The translations under genes were made by a program, and so were the position numbers. A stretch of 64,000 nt of DNA. It comes from Curtobacterium sp. MCSS17_008 (GTDB taxonomy: Bacteria; Actinomycetota; Actinomycetes; Actinomycetales; Microbacteriaceae). The notes beneath the pieces are model-generated. The model did no database searches, had not been told where the DNA came from, and was given only the letters and a program-made list of their open reading frames with translations. This document shows positions 22,211 through 31,684 of the stretch, in pieces (position 1 is the stretch's first letter; each line of letters opens with the position of its first letter). The DNA is taken from NCBI RefSeq assembly GCF_003234185.1, contig NZ_QKSM01000005.1:1-64000 (forward strand). Reading direction: 5' to 3'.

Positions 22211-24073
22211 TCAGGACCCGGGACGCTCGCCGTTGCCGGTCGACTGCCCGTCGGTGCCGTCCGGCTGCTCGCCGGCGGCGGGTGCGGGGTCGAGGCTCGC
22301 GTCGATGCCGGGGTCCGGTGACACGGTGTCGACGCGGACGGGGAACGCGTCCGGCGAGGTGTCGACCACCGTCGCGCGTCCGGTCCCACGTCCACGGAGC
22401 CGACGGACGATGTCCCAGGGGCGGCTGCCCGCACGCTCGGCCGGTGCGTCGACCTCGAGACCGTAGTAGGCGCCGACGTGCTCGAGCAGCACCTCACGCT
22501 CCGCCTTGTCGTACGCCCGTCGCTCGCGGTTGAACGCGATCACCGTCGACCAACAGGTCATCAGGAGCACGATGCTGAACGGCAGCGCGGTCGTGATCGC
22601 CGCCGTCTTCAGCGCGTTGAGCCCGCCGGTGAGCAGCAGCGCCACGGCGAGGAGCGCGGCGACGATCGCGAAGAAGACACGGAGCCAGTTCTTCGGCTCG
22701 ATGTCGCCGCCCGACGCGATCATCGCCATCACCAGCGAACCGGAGTCGGACGACGTGACGAAGAACACGCCGATGAGCAGGATCGCCCCGAAGGTCAGCA
22801 CGACGCCCGCGGGCAGGTCGCCGAGCAGGGTGAACAGCGCACTCTCCACGTCCACCGCGCCGTCGGCGCCGATGAGCCCGCCCGAACCGTCGGTCTCCTG
22901 GTGGATGGCTGCACCACCGAGGACGGCGAACCACAGGAAGGTGAGGGCGGTCGGCACGAGGAGGACGCCGAAGACGAACTCGCGCACCGTGCGGCCCTTC
23001 GAGATGCGGGCGATGAAGATGCCCACGAAGGGGGCCCAGGACATCCACCAGCCCCAGTAGAACGTGGTCCAGGCGCCCTGCCACTCCTCGCCGGCGGCGC
23101 CCTGCTGCGCCGTGACGTTGAAGGAGAGGCCGACGACGTTCTGCAGGTACGCCCCGATCGACTGCACGAAGTCGCGCAGCAGGAACTGCGTGGGACCGAC
23201 GATCAGGATGAAGAGCAGCAGCGCCGCCGCGAGGATGAGGTTGAAGTTCGACAGGATCTTCATGCCCTTCGTCACACCGGTGACGAGGGAGACGATGGTC
23301 ACCGCGGTGATCACGGCGATGATGGCGATCTGAGTGACGGTGCTGCTCTCCGCGATGCCGGCGCTCTCCAGCCCGGCACCGATCTGGATGACACCGAGGC
23401 CGAGGGAGGTCGCGACGCCGAACAGCGTGCCGATCAGGGCGATGACGTCGATGAGGTTGCCCCACCCGCCGCGGACCCGACGGCCGAGCAGCGGTTCGAG
23501 TGCCCAGCGGATCGAGACCGGACGGCCCCGGCGGTGGATCGCGTAGGCGAGCGCGAGGCCGAGGACGACGTAGATCGCCCACGCGTGCAGGCCCCAGTGC
23601 AGGAACGTCTGGGTCATCGCCTGCTGGGCGAGCTGGTTCTCGGTGCCGCTCACGCCGGGTCGGGGCGATGCGAAGTGGCTGAGCGGCTCGGAGACGCCGT
23701 AGAAGACGAGGCCGATGCCCATGCCTGCGGCGAAGAGCAGCGCGAACCACGACCCCGTCGAGAACTCCGGCTCGTCCTGGTCCTTGCCCAGCTTGATGTC
23801 GCCGTACTTCGAGAAGCCGACGAACAGTGAGAACCCGACGAAGAACGCCGCGATGAGCACGTAGTACCAGCTGAAGTTGCGGACGATCCCACCCTGCAGC
23901 GCGTTGAAGACGGCCTCGGCCGACGAGGGCGCGACGAGCGTCCACGCGACGAAGCCGAGCACGATGACGGCGGCGGGCCAGAAGACCCAGGTGGCGAGGT
24001 TCGGGGTGGTCCGGACGGGCTCGCCGGGCCGGAGGCGGTCGGCGGAGGATGCGGGGGGTCTCGTCGTGGCCAT
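22211..24073 (-). CDS. BCCT-family betaine/choline/carnitine transporter
   Basis: 620 residues with twelve hydrophobic segments. Signature blocks: AAGMGIGLVFYGVSEPLSHF (the G-x-G-x-x-x-Y-G-V-x-E-P motif), the substrate-pocket Trp region FYWGWWMSWAPFVGIFIARI followed by SKGRTVREFV. An acidic/Pro-rich C-terminal tail of about 90 residues follows the last helix, as in osmosensing BCCT carriers. Likely Na+-coupled uptake of glycine betaine-type osmolytes. A second osmolyte system (50029-53777) is in the same window. Confidence 0.93.
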   Translation of the reverse strand: MATTRPPASSADRLRPGEPVRTTPNLATWVFWPAAVIVLGFVAWTLVAPSSAEAVFNALQGGIVRNFSWYYVLIAAFFVGFSLFVGFSKYGDIKLGKDQDEPEFSTGSWFALLFAAGMGIGLVFYGVSEPLSHFASPRPGVSGTENQLAQQAMTQTFLHWGLHAWAIYVVLGLALAYAIHRRGRPVSIRWALEPLLGRRVRGGWGNLIDVIALIGTLFGVATSLGLGVIQIGAGLESAGIAESSTVTQIAIIAVITAVTIVSLVTGVTKGMKILSNFNLILAAALLLFILIVGPTQFLLRDFVQSIGAYLQNVVGLSFNVTAQQGAAGEEWQGAWTTFYWGWWMSWAPFVGIFIARISKGRTVREFVFGVLLVPTALTFLWFAVLGGAAIHQETDGSGGLIGADGAVDVESALFTLLGDLPAGVVLTFGAILLIGVFFVTSSDSGSLVMAMIASGGDIEPKNWLRVFFAIVAALLAVALLLTGGLNALKTAAITTALPFSIVLLMTCWSTVIAFNRERRAYDKAEREVLLEHVGAYYGLEVDAPAERAGSRPWDIVRRLRGRGTGRATVVDTSPDAFPVRVDTVSPDPGIDASLDPAPAAGEQPDGTDGQSTGNGERPGS

Positions 24074-24160
24074 CCGTCCATGGTGCCTGATCGACTGTGG
24101 GCGCGCTCAGGCGGGGGGTGCCCCCGGCCTCGTGGGACCGTCCGGCACCCCCGGGCCCGG

Positions 24161-24802
24161 CTACGACCGGAGGAAGTCGGCGATCGGCGTCGAGCCGCCG
24201 TTGAACCGGAGCGTCCGACCAGCCGTGGACGGGTCCTCGAGCACGTCCGCGACGACGTGCGCCACGTCGCCGCGGGGCACCTGCGACGCCGAACCGTCCC
24301 AGTCGACGGAGCCGGTCGGCTCGTCGTCGGTCAGCGTGCTCGGCGCCACGACGGTCCACTGCAGGCCGGAGTCGCGGAGCACGGCGTCGGCGATCATCTT
24401 CGACTGCGCGTACGCGAAGAAGTCCTGGTCCTGCGGGATCCCGTGGTCGAGCTGCGAGCCGGACCAGGAGACCATCACGTACCGGTCCACACCTGCCTGT
24501 GCAGCGCCCTGCACGGACAGGACCGCCGCGTCTCGGTCGATCGCCCACGTGCGGTCCGCGGAGCCGCCACCGGCACCGGCCGACCAAACCACGGCGTCGT
24601 GCCCGCGGATCAGGTCGGCGAAGTCGGTGAGGGACTGTTCCTGCACGTCGGCGATCCGCGGTTCCCCGCCGTGCGCACGTACCTCGTCCTGCTGGTCCGG
24701 GTTGCGGATCACGGAGGTCACGCGGTGCCCCCGGTCGGTGAGGATGCGGGTGGCCAGCAGTGCGACCTTGCCGTGGCCGCCGAACAGGATGATGTCGCTC
24801 AT
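24161..24802 (-). CDS. NAD(P)-binding protein, NmrA/atypical SDR type
   Basis: 213 residues. IILFGGHGKVALLATRILTD is the nucleotide-binding G-x-x-G-x-x-A motif of atypical short-chain dehydrogenases; VVWSAGAGGGS, then YVMVSWSGSQ and FAYAQSKMIAD (Y-x-x-x-K-like) follow. TACCGT (24810-24815) is 7 nt upstream of the ATG, a leaderless layout. Related enzymes include quinone-sensing and flavin-reductase-like proteins; the exact role is unknown. Confidence 0.82.
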   Translation of the reverse strand: MSDIILFGGHGKVALLATRILTDRGHRVTSVIRNPDQQDEVRAHGGEPRIADVQEQSLTDFADLIRGHDAVVWSAGAGGGSADRTWAIDRDAAVLSVQGAAQAGVDRYVMVSWSGSQLDHGIPQDQDFFAYAQSKMIADAVLRDSGLQWTVVAPSTLTDDEPTGSVDWDGSASQVPRGDVAHVVADVLEDPSTAGRTLRFNGGSTPIADFLRS

Positions 24803-24900
24803 GCGGCGGACGGTACGCGGGCCGGCTCCGAGCGAGCGCAAGCGTCTGCCACCCCCAGCGGCCCCCGAGTACCGTCCGACCCGACACGACGGGAGAACCG

Positions 24901-25386
24901 ATGAGCAAGCAGAACGAGCAGCACACCCTGGTCCGCACCCTGGCACTCGGGGTCCTCAGCGGTGGACGGAGCGGCACCCCGCTCGCCGTCCTCGCCCTGA
25001 ACCACGACAACAAGGCCCTCAAGGGCGACTGGCAGCAGTGGAAGGCCTTCAGCACCCCGCTCGGCCGCGGGCTGCTCGTCGCCTCCGCGATCGGTGAGCT
25101 CATCGGCGACAAGTCGTCGAAGGTCCCGGCCCGCATCTCCCCCGCCGGCCTGGTCGGCCGGATCGGTGCCGGCGCGCTCGCCGGTGCCGCCCTGGGCACC
25201 ACCGGTCGCCGTGACCTCCGCATCGAGGGCGCGATCCTCGGTGGCATCGGCGCGGTCGTCGGCAGCTTCGTCGGCTGGGCCGCCCGCAAGGCCCTCAGCG
25301 GTGCCGGTCTGCCGGACGCCGTCGGCGCGCTCGCCGAGGACGGGGCCGTCATCGCGGGCTCCGTGAAGGCGGTCGGCAGCGTCTGA
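24901..25386 (+). CDS. DUF4126-like membrane protein
   Basis: 161 residues. LALGVLSGGRSGTPLAVLAL at the N-terminus matches the start of DUF4126-type proteins; the rest has glycine/alanine-rich hydrophobic helices (GLVGRIGAGALAGAALG, EGAILGGIGAVVGSFVGWAA). Function of the family is unknown. Starts at ATG 24901 with GGAG upstream; single gene followed by a family palindrome. Confidence 0.7.
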   Translation: MSKQNEQHTLVRTLALGVLSGGRSGTPLAVLALNHDNKALKGDWQQWKAFSTPLGRGLLVASAIGELIGDKSSKVPARISPAGLVGRIGAGALAGAALGTTGRRDLRIEGAILGGIGAVVGSFVGWAARKALSGAGLPDAVGALAEDGAVIAGSVKAVGSV

Positions 25387-25449
25387 CGTGACCACCTGCC
25401 GGACGGGAGGCACGGGTCGGCGACGATCCGTGCCTCCCGTCACGTCAGG
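25383..25449 (+). terminator. GACGGGAGGC-family palindrome with outer second stem
   Basis: Inner arms GACGGGAGGCACGG/CCGTGCCTCCCGTC; outer arms CTGACGTGA/TCACGTCAG enclose it. The left outer arm overlaps the stop codon of the DUF4126-like gene. Confidence 0.65.
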
Positions 25450-25501
25450 GGGTACCGACGGTGCCTGCCGCGCCCGGTGGGACGCGCCTAGCGTCGCCAC
25501 C

Positions 25502-26473
25502 ATGGACATCGTCGTCATCGGAGCCACCGGCCACATCGGCACCTTCCTGGTCCCCCGCCTCGTGCGGGCCGGGCACCGCGTCACCGTCGTGACGCGCGGC
25601 ACCAGCACCCCGTACGCGGACGCTCCCGAATGGGAGCAGGTCGAGCGGGTCACCGCCGACCGTGAGCGGGAGGACCGCGACGGGACCTTCGGCGACCGCG
25701 TCGCCGCGCTGGGTGCCGACGCCGTCGTCGACCTCGTGTGCTTCACCCTCGAGTCGGCCGAGCAGCTCGTCCGTGCCCTCCGCGGCAGCGCCACGCACCT
25801 GGTCCACTGCGGCTCGATCTGGCGCGCGGGCGTCTCCCACGTCCTGCCGATCACCGAGGAGACGGCGACGCCGCCGTTCGGCGAGTACGGCACGCAGAAG
25901 GACGCGATCGCCCGGATGCTCCAGCAGGAAACCGCTCATGGTGGTGTCGTGACGACGTCGATCCACCCCGGTCACATCAGCGGTCCGGGCTGGTTGCCGA
26001 TCGGCCCGCTCGGCAACCTCGACCCCACGGTCGTCACGCGGCTGTCCGCCGGCGAGGTCGTCGAGGTCCCCGGCCTCGGCGCCGAGTCGATGGCGCACGT
26101 GCACGCCGACGACGTCGCGCAGCTGTTCCAGCTCGCGGTCGAGCAGCGGAACGCTGCCGCCGGTGAGGACTTCTTCGCCACGGCCCGGACCGCCCTCACC
26201 GTGCGCGGGTACGCCCACCTGGTCGCGTCCTGGGCCGGCCTGGAGGCACGGCTCGAGTCCGTCAGCTGGGACCGCTTCCGCGGGACCACGGACCCCGAGC
26301 ACGCCGACGCGAGCTGGGAGCACCTGTCCCGCAGCCAGGTCTTCAGCACCGAGAAGCCGGAGCGCCTGCTCGGGTACGTGCCGCGGTACACGGCGTCGGA
26401 GACGGTGCGCGACGCGCTGCGCTGGCAGGTCGAGCACGGCGACCTCGACGTGGCGGACGCCTTCCGCCCCTGA
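25502..26473 (+). CDS. NAD-dependent epimerase/dehydratase-family protein
   Basis: 323 residues of the extended SDR class. MDIVVIGATGHIGTFLVPRL is the G-x-x-G-x-x-G nucleotide motif; then HLVHCGSIWRAG and FGEYGTQKDAI (Y-x-x-x-K), followed by SIHPGHISGPGW. TAGCGT (25489-25494) sits 7 nt before the ATG. Such proteins modify sugar nucleotides or reduce aldehydes; no sugar pathway is adjacent. Confidence 0.85.
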   Translation: MDIVVIGATGHIGTFLVPRLVRAGHRVTVVTRGTSTPYADAPEWEQVERVTADREREDRDGTFGDRVAALGADAVVDLVCFTLESAEQLVRALRGSATHLVHCGSIWRAGVSHVLPITEETATPPFGEYGTQKDAIARMLQQETAHGGVVTTSIHPGHISGPGWLPIGPLGNLDPTVVTRLSAGEVVEVPGLGAESMAHVHADDVAQLFQLAVEQRNAAAGEDFFATARTALTVRGYAHLVASWAGLEARLESVSWDRFRGTTDPEHADASWEHLSRSQVFSTEKPERLLGYVPRYTASETVRDALRWQVEHGDLDVADAFRP

Positions 26474-26481
26474 GGGGCCCG

Positions 26482-27696
26482 TCAGGCCGGGCCGCGCTCG
26501 TCCCGCCCGGGCAGGGCGAGCGCGCGGTGACGGTGCACGGCCCAGACCGTCGTCGCGAAGCCGATGAGCACGGCGGCACCGATCGTGACCGCGGTCCAGC
26601 CGCCGGCGTCCCAGAGCACGGCGGCGACGGCGGACCCGACCGCGCCACCGACGAAGTTGCCCGTCACGAAGGCGGTGTTCAGGCGGCTGCGGGCAGCGGG
26701 GTCGATCGCGAAGAGCCGCGTCTGGTTGAGCACGTTCGCCGCCTGCACGCCGACGTCGAGCAGCAGGACGGCGACGAGCACCACGACGATGGACCGGGCG
26801 CCGAGCCCGGCGACGACGAGCGACAGGAGCACCAGGACCAGCGCGCCGCCGATCACGGGCACCGACCAGCCGCGGTCGTGCAGCCGCCCGACCCGCTGCG
26901 CGGCCACCGCGCCCGCCAACCCGACCAGTCCGACGGCACCGATCGCGGTCGTCGAGTACCCGAACGGAGCGCTGCTCAGCAGGAACGTCAGCGCCGTCCA
27001 GAACATCGTGAACACGGCGAAGACCGACGCGCTGATGACGAGCGTCACCCGGACCGCACGGTGCGCCCGGACGACCCCGAAGACGGACCCGATCAGCCGC
27101 GGGTACCCGAGGCGCTCCCGTGGTGGCAGCTGTGGCAGGGCACGGTGGAGCAACACCGCGAGGACCACAGCGACGACCGCGGCGACCACGTACACCGAGC
27201 GCCACCCCGCCGCGCCCGCGATCACGCCGCTGACCGTCCGGGACAGCAGGATCCCGGTGAGCACACCCGATGCGATCGTCCCGACCACACGTCCGCGCTG
27301 CGCCGGGTCGGCGAGGTCGCCGGCGAGCGGGATGAGCAGCTGCCCGGCCACCGTCGTCGTGCCGACCAGTGCGAGCGCGACGAGCAGCGTCGTGAACCCC
27401 GGAGCCAGTGCGGCGGCCAGCAGCGCGACGGCCGAGGCGGCGAGCACGCCGGGCACCAGCCGGCGCCGGTCCGCGACGTCGCCGAGCGGGACGAGCAGCA
27501 GGATGCCGAGCGCGTAGCCGACCTGCGTCAGGGTCACGAGCAGCCCGGCCGTCGCCGGTGCGACCCCGAGGTCCGTCGCGATGTCGTCGAGCAGTGGCTG
27601 GGCCCAGTAGAGGTTGCCGACCGCCGCACCACCGGCGACCGCGAAGAGCAGGGTCCGGCCGCGACCCATGCCCCCGGCGTCACCGACGCCGGTCAC
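26482..27696 (-). CDS. Major facilitator superfamily transporter, drug-efflux type
   Basis: 404 residues, twelve hydrophobic segments. PLGDVADRRRLVPGVLAASA is the A-type MFS motif between helices 2 and 3 (G-D-x-x-D-R-R/K). Related to the arabinose-efflux/Bcr-type permeases. Translation may begin at GTG 27696 or ATG 27669; the GTG overlaps the stop of a 25-codon upstream frame. Substrate unknown. Confidence 0.88.
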   Translation of the reverse strand: MTGVGDAGGMGRGRTLLFAVAGGAAVGNLYWAQPLLDDIATDLGVAPATAGLLVTLTQVGYALGILLLVPLGDVADRRRLVPGVLAASAVALLAAALAPGFTTLLVALALVGTTTVAGQLLIPLAGDLADPAQRGRVVGTIASGVLTGILLSRTVSGVIAGAAGWRSVYVVAAVVAVVLAVLLHRALPQLPPRERLGYPRLIGSVFGVVRAHRAVRVTLVISASVFAVFTMFWTALTFLLSSAPFGYSTTAIGAVGLVGLAGAVAAQRVGRLHDRGWSVPVIGGALVLVLLSLVVAGLGARSIVVVLVAVLLLDVGVQAANVLNQTRLFAIDPAARSRLNTAFVTGNFVGGAVGSAVAAVLWDAGGWTAVTIGAAVLIGFATTVWAVHRHRALALPGRDERGPA

Positions 27697-27770
27697 CGGG
27701 TCGGGTCCTCGTGGTGGTCCGGGGCAGGACGGCTCGACAGGGAGTCTCGGGCTTCGTCACGGTGGTCCAT
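27693..27770 (-). CDS. Possible 25-residue leader peptide upstream of the MFS gene
   Basis: MDHRDEARDSLSSRPAPDHH and five more residues; the ATG at 27770 has GGAG a few nt upstream, and its TGA overlaps the MFS GTG as GTGA. Coupled translation or attenuation is possible. Too short for independent support. Confidence 0.3.
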   Translation of the reverse strand: MDHRDEARDSLSSRPAPDHHEDPTR

Positions 27771-27867
27771 GCGCTCCACGGTACGTGCGCGCCGTGGCGG
27801 CGACGAGGTGCTGGCGGAACCCCTGTCCGCGGTACGTCGTCAGCGCTGTGTCGTCAGCGGCTCGTCG

Positions 27868-29022
27868 TCAGTGGCTCGTCGTCAGTGGCACCGACACGAT
27901 CCGGTCGTCGCCGTCCCGGGGGTCGCCGCGCCCGTCGGTGTTGTTCGTCACGAACCACAGCGTGTCGTCGGGGCCGGGCAGCACGGCACGGATCCGCCCG
28001 AGGTCCCCGGCGAGGTACACCGTCGACGTGGAGGGGTCCGACACCGGTACGCCGCGGACGGACTCCCCCTTGAGGTTGGCGACGAAGACGGTGTCCCCGA
28101 TCACGGTGAGCCCGCTCGGTGACGCCTCGTCGGTGGTCCACTGCTGCACGGGATCGACGAACCCGCGGTCCTCGCCGCCGGTGCCCTCGACCTCGGGCCA
28201 GCCGTAGTCCTCGCCGGGTTCGACGACGTTGAGCTCGTCCCACCGGTCCTCACCGAACTCGGCGGCGAACATCGTGCCGTCCGCGGCCCAGCCCAAGCCC
28301 TGCACGTTCCGGTGTCCGAGCGACCAGACCGGGGAGCCGTCGAACGGGTTGTCGTCCGGCACGTCGCCGTCCGGGGTGAGCCGGAGGATCTTGCCCGCGA
28401 GCGAGTCACGGTCCTGCGCCTCGGAGCGCTCGCCCGCGTCGCCGACGCTCGCGTAGAGCATGCCGTCGGGACCGAACGCGATCCGACCGCCGTCGTGGAA
28501 GGTGTTCGCCGGCAGGCCGTCGATGACCGTGGTGGACTCCCCGAGCCCGTACGAGCCGGTCTCCCCCGTCAGGTCGTACCGCTCGATCCGGTTGCCGTCG
28601 TCGGCCGTCGAGTACACGAACAGGTCGTCGTCGTGCAGCGCGAGGCCGAGCAACCCGCCCTCACCGCCGTGCCGCACTCCGTCGACGACGCCGACCTCGC
28701 GCACGGAGCCGTCCGTGCGGAGTTCGAGGACGCGGGCGGAGTCCCGTTCGCTGACGAAGGCGTCGCCGTCGTCCCCGATCGGGACGACCGACCACGGGGC
28801 CTCGAGCCCGGTGACGACGTCGGTCGTGGCACCGTCCGGAGCGACCTGCCCGGCGGCGAGGTCGGCGGGCGGGCTGGCGGTGCTGCGCTGCTCGGCGGAG
28901 CCGGAGGGGTCCGCGCCCGGTCCGTCGTCGGAGCAGGCGGTCACGGCGAGGGCAGCCGCGGCGGCCAGTCCGACGGCGGACCAGGTGCGGCGGCTGCGGC
29001 GGGTGCTGCGGGTGGTGTCCAC
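27868..29022 (-). CDS. PQQ-dependent sugar dehydrogenase-like lipoprotein
   Basis: 384 residues. Lipoprotein signal with lipobox AVTAC (Cys30). The rest is a six-bladed beta-propeller of the soluble aldose/glucose-sorbosone dehydrogenase family: GLEAPWSVVPIGDDGDAFVS, HGGEGGLLGLALH, DGGRIAFGPDGMLYASVGDA, GHRNVQGLGWAADGTMFAAE. These oxidise sugars outside the membrane using PQQ and calcium. No PQQ synthesis genes are in view, so the cofactor must come from elsewhere or the enzyme is idle. GGGAGGAA precedes the GTG start. Confidence 0.88.
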   Translation of the reverse strand: MDTTRSTRRSRRTWSAVGLAAAAALAVTACSDDGPGADPSGSAEQRSTASPPADLAAGQVAPDGATTDVVTGLEAPWSVVPIGDDGDAFVSERDSARVLELRTDGSVREVGVVDGVRHGGEGGLLGLALHDDDLFVYSTADDGNRIERYDLTGETGSYGLGESTTVIDGLPANTFHDGGRIAFGPDGMLYASVGDAGERSEAQDRDSLAGKILRLTPDGDVPDDNPFDGSPVWSLGHRNVQGLGWAADGTMFAAEFGEDRWDELNVVEPGEDYGWPEVEGTGGEDRGFVDPVQQWTTDEASPSGLTVIGDTVFVANLKGESVRGVPVSDPSTSTVYLAGDLGRIRAVLPGPDDTLWFVTNNTDGRGDPRDGDDRIVSVPLTTSH

Positions 29023-29158
29023 GGTGTTCCTCCCGGTTCGTGCCGTGAGTCCACACGTTCCGGTCGGGAAACCCCTGGGGGTCCCCGCCGGTGCCCCTCA
29101 CCGCCGCGCACAGCGGCCTACCGTCGGCGGCACACCGTCCCGGTCGGAAAGGACCACC

Positions 29159-29824
29159 ATGACCACCATCGCCATCGTCGGCGCCGGCAAGGGCCTCGGG
29201 CTCGCCGTCGCGGACCGCTTCGGCCGCGAGGGCTTCGACATCGCGCTGATCTCCCGCAACCAGGACCGGCTCGACTCCCTCGCCGCAGGACTCCGGGCAT
29301 CCGGGTACCGCGCCCAGGGCTTCGCCGCGAACGTCCGCGACGGCGACTCCCTGCGCAGCGCGCTCGAGGCCGCGACCGAGCAGCTCGGCCCGATCGAGGT
29401 GCTGCAGTACAGCCCGCTGCCGGCGAAGGAGTACATGCGCCCGGTGCTCGAGACCACCGCAGAGGACCTCGTCGGCCCGATCGAGTTCTCGGTCTACGGC
29501 TCGGTGAACGCCGTGCGACAGGTGCTGCCCGGCATGCGGGCGATCGGGACGGGCACGATCCTCTTCGTCAACGGTGGCAGCGCCGTGCGCCCCGGCGCCC
29601 GGGTGACCGGCACCTCGGTCGCGTTCGCGGGTGAGAGCGCCTACGCGCAGCTCCTGCACGACGCCGTCGCCGCGGAGCAGGTGCACGTCGCCCAGCTCAT
29701 CATCCCGTTCGGCATCGACGACGGGCAGGACGACCACTCGTCGGCGGCGATCGCCGAGCGCCTCTGGACGATCCACACCGAGCGCGGGGACTTCCGGACG
29801 TACGCCGAGCCGCTGCCCGAGTGA
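29159..29824 (+). CDS. Short-chain dehydrogenase/reductase, divergent
   Basis: 221 residues. TIAIVGAGKGLGLAVADRFG is the nucleotide motif with GAGKGLG. The catalytic segment is unusual: instead of S-Y-K, the region reads NGGSAVRPGARVTGTSVAFA with no Tyr-x-x-x-Lys, so it may not be a classical reductase. GGAAAGGA upstream of the ATG. Divergent from the sugar dehydrogenase gene and convergent with the SGNH hydrolase. Confidence 0.8.
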   Translation: MTTIAIVGAGKGLGLAVADRFGREGFDIALISRNQDRLDSLAAGLRASGYRAQGFAANVRDGDSLRSALEAATEQLGPIEVLQYSPLPAKEYMRPVLETTAEDLVGPIEFSVYGSVNAVRQVLPGMRAIGTGTILFVNGGSAVRPGARVTGTSVAFAGESAYAQLLHDAVAAEQVHVAQLIIPFGIDDGQDDHSSAAIAERLWTIHTERGDFRTYAEPLPE

Positions 29825-29830
29825 CGGGCG

Positions 29831-29860
29831 ACGGACGGGCGAGGCCCGCCCGTCCGTCCG
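29831..29860. terminator. Hairpin between convergent SDR and SGNH genes
   Basis: CGGACGGGCG and its complement CGCCCGTCCG-type arm surround a short loop. A shortened relative of the recurring palindrome, usable in both directions. Confidence 0.55.
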
Positions 29861-29868
29861 GGGACGCG

Positions 29869-30630
29869 TCAGCGCGCGGTGCGCTCGATCGCATCGGCCA
29901 TCGCCGTGGCAACGGCACCGTTCGCCTCCGCCGTCGGGTGGATGCCGTCACGCGAGGTGCCCGGGACGTACGCACCGTCGGCGGCGCGGATCGACCGGAA
30001 GGGGTCGACGAAGGCCCAGCCGTGCTCGTCGGCGACGGCGTGCAGCGCGTCGGTGAGCACGAGCTGGCCGGAGCGGCGGTCGGCTCCCCACCGGCTCCAC
30101 GTCCGGTCGGACGGCGGGCCGGCGACGACGAGCACCCGCTCTGCGCCCACCCTGCGGACGATCGCGTCGACGTCGGCGATGGTCCGCTCGGTCGCGACGG
30201 CCTGGTTGACGTCGTTCGTCCCGACCTCGACCACGAGCACGCGTGCCTGCGGCACCGGGCCGATCTCGGCGAGGACCTGGTCGGCGCGGTAGCCGCTGTG
30301 GGCGTAGCCGCCGACGGCGCGCAGCCGGTCGTCCGTCGCGAGCTGGTGGAGCCAGGAGTCCGGTCGTGCCGTGATGGAGTCGCCCGCGTAGGCGAACGGG
30401 ACCGCGTCCGTCAGCGCCGGGGTGTCGAGCGCACCCGAGACGACGTTCGGCGTGCTCGGACGGGCGACGTTGGTCGTGCCCCGCTCGACGCGGGTGTCGC
30501 CGAACACGGCGACGGGGCGGTCCCCGGCGCTCGCGGTGTGCGTGGAGGAGACGACGAACACGCCGGCGCCGACGAGGCAGGCTGCGGAGACGAGGCTCGT
30601 GACGAGGGCGAGGCGGGTGGTACGGGACAC
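29869..30630 (-). CDS. SGNH/GDSL-family secreted hydrolase
   Basis: About 253 residues from the GTG at 30630. N-terminal signal or anchor helix (about 8-29). Block I AYAGDSITARPDSW with the catalytic Ser, block III VEVGTNDVNQ, and block V DGIHPTAEAN with the Asp-His pair, so the catalytic set is complete. A lipase, esterase or carbohydrate deacetylase acting outside the membrane. No strong Shine-Dalgarno sequence marks the start. Confidence 0.82.
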   Translation of the reverse strand: MSRTTRLALVTSLVSAACLVGAGVFVVSSTHTASAGDRPVAVFGDTRVERGTTNVARPSTPNVVSGALDTPALTDAVPFAYAGDSITARPDSWLHQLATDDRLRAVGGYAHSGYRADQVLAEIGPVPQARVLVVEVGTNDVNQAVATERTIADVDAIVRRVGAERVLVVAGPPSDRTWSRWGADRRSGQLVLTDALHAVADEHGWAFVDPFRSIRAADGAYVPGTSRDGIHPTAEANGAVATAMADAIERTAR

Positions 30631-30687
30631 GGGGACAGCGTGGCTCGCGATCGGTCTCCGGGGCCAGCCCCCAGACCTGGGGAACGT

Positions 30688-30732
30688 GCGGACGGGAGGC
30701 GCGTGCCCGCTGGCACCGCGCCTCCCGTCCGC
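30688..30732 (-). terminator. GACGGGAGGC-family palindrome after the aldo/keto reductase gene
   Basis: Arms GCGGACGGGAGGCGCG and CGCGCCTCCCGTCCGC around a loop with a second short GCC/GGC pair. Twenty bp past the stop codon. Confidence 0.75.
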
Positions 30733-30752
30733 ACCGGGTCGCGGGAGCGACC

Positions 30753-31634
30753 TCAGCTCCCGAGCTTCGACAGCTCCTCGAACTCCTCGTCGGTGAGCTC
30801 GACCGTCGCGCCCTGCAGGTTGTCCTCCAGGTGGTCGACGCTCGACGTGCCGGGGATCGGCAGCATGACGGGCGAGCGCCGCAGCAGCCAGGCGAGCGCG
30901 AGCTGCGCCGGGCTGGCGCCCTTGCGCTGGGCGATCTCGGTGAGCGGGGAGTCCTCGCCGGTCAGGCCGCCCGTCGCGAGCGGGAACCACGGGATGAACC
31001 CGATGCCCTGCTGCTCGGACCAGTCGAGGAGTTCCTCGGCGTCGCGCTTCTGCAGGTTGTAGAGGTTCTGGACGGAGACGATCGTCGCGACCTCCTGGGC
31101 GGCCTTCACCTCGTCGACCGAGACCTCGGAGAGCCCGATGTGGCGGATCTTGCCCTCGTCCTGCAGCTTCTTCAGCTCGCCGACCTGGTCCTCGAGCGGG
31201 ACCTTCGGGTCGATGCGGTGGAGCTGGAACAGGTCGATGCGCTCGAGGCCGAGGCGGCGGAGGCTCATCTCGGCCTCCTGGCGGAGGTACTCCGGACGGC
31301 CCACCGGCGGCCACTCGTTCGGGCCGGTGCGGGTGAGGCCGGCCTTGGTCGCGATGACGATGTCGTCGCCGTACGGGTGCAGTGCCTCGCGGAGCAGGTC
31401 CTCGGCGACGTACGGGCCGTACGAGTCGGCGGTGTCGAAGAAGTCGACGCCGAGCTCGACGGCGCGCTTGAGCACGCGGATCGCCTCGTCGTGGTCCTTC
31501 GGCGGACCCCAGACGCCCGGGCCGGTGAGCTGCATGGTGCCGTAGCCCAGACGGTGGACCTCGAGGTCGCCTCCGATGCGGAACGTGCCCGAGGCGGCGG
31601 CAGGACGGTTCGTGGTGTCGGTACCAGTGGTCAT
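30753..31634 (-). CDS. Aldo/keto reductase
   Basis: 293 residues of the AKR barrel. Catalytic tetrad visible in order: FDTADSYGP (Asp, Tyr), IATKAG (Lys), FQLHRID (His). [14 protein letters not shown] at the start and [14 protein letters not shown] near the C-terminus bind the nicotinamide cofactor. Reduces aldehydes or ketones with NADPH. A second, different AKR lies at 32508. Confidence 0.92.
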   Translation of the reverse strand: MTTGTDTTNRPAAASGTFRIGGDLEVHRLGYGTMQLTGPGVWGPPKDHDEAIRVLKRAVELGVDFFDTADSYGPYVAEDLLREALHPYGDDIVIATKAGLTRTGPNEWPPVGRPEYLRQEAEMSLRRLGLERIDLFQLHRIDPKVPLEDQVGELKKLQDEGKIRHIGLSEVSVDEVKAAQEVATIVSVQNLYNLQKRDAEELLDWSEQQGIGFIPWFPLATGGLTGEDSPLTEIAQRKGASPAQLALAWLLRRSPVMLPIPGTSSVDHLEDNLQGATVELTDEEFEELSKLGS

Positions 31635-31684
31635 GCGCCCGGTCTACGCCCGGGGCGTGACCCGTTCCTGAGTCGGTGTCCCCC

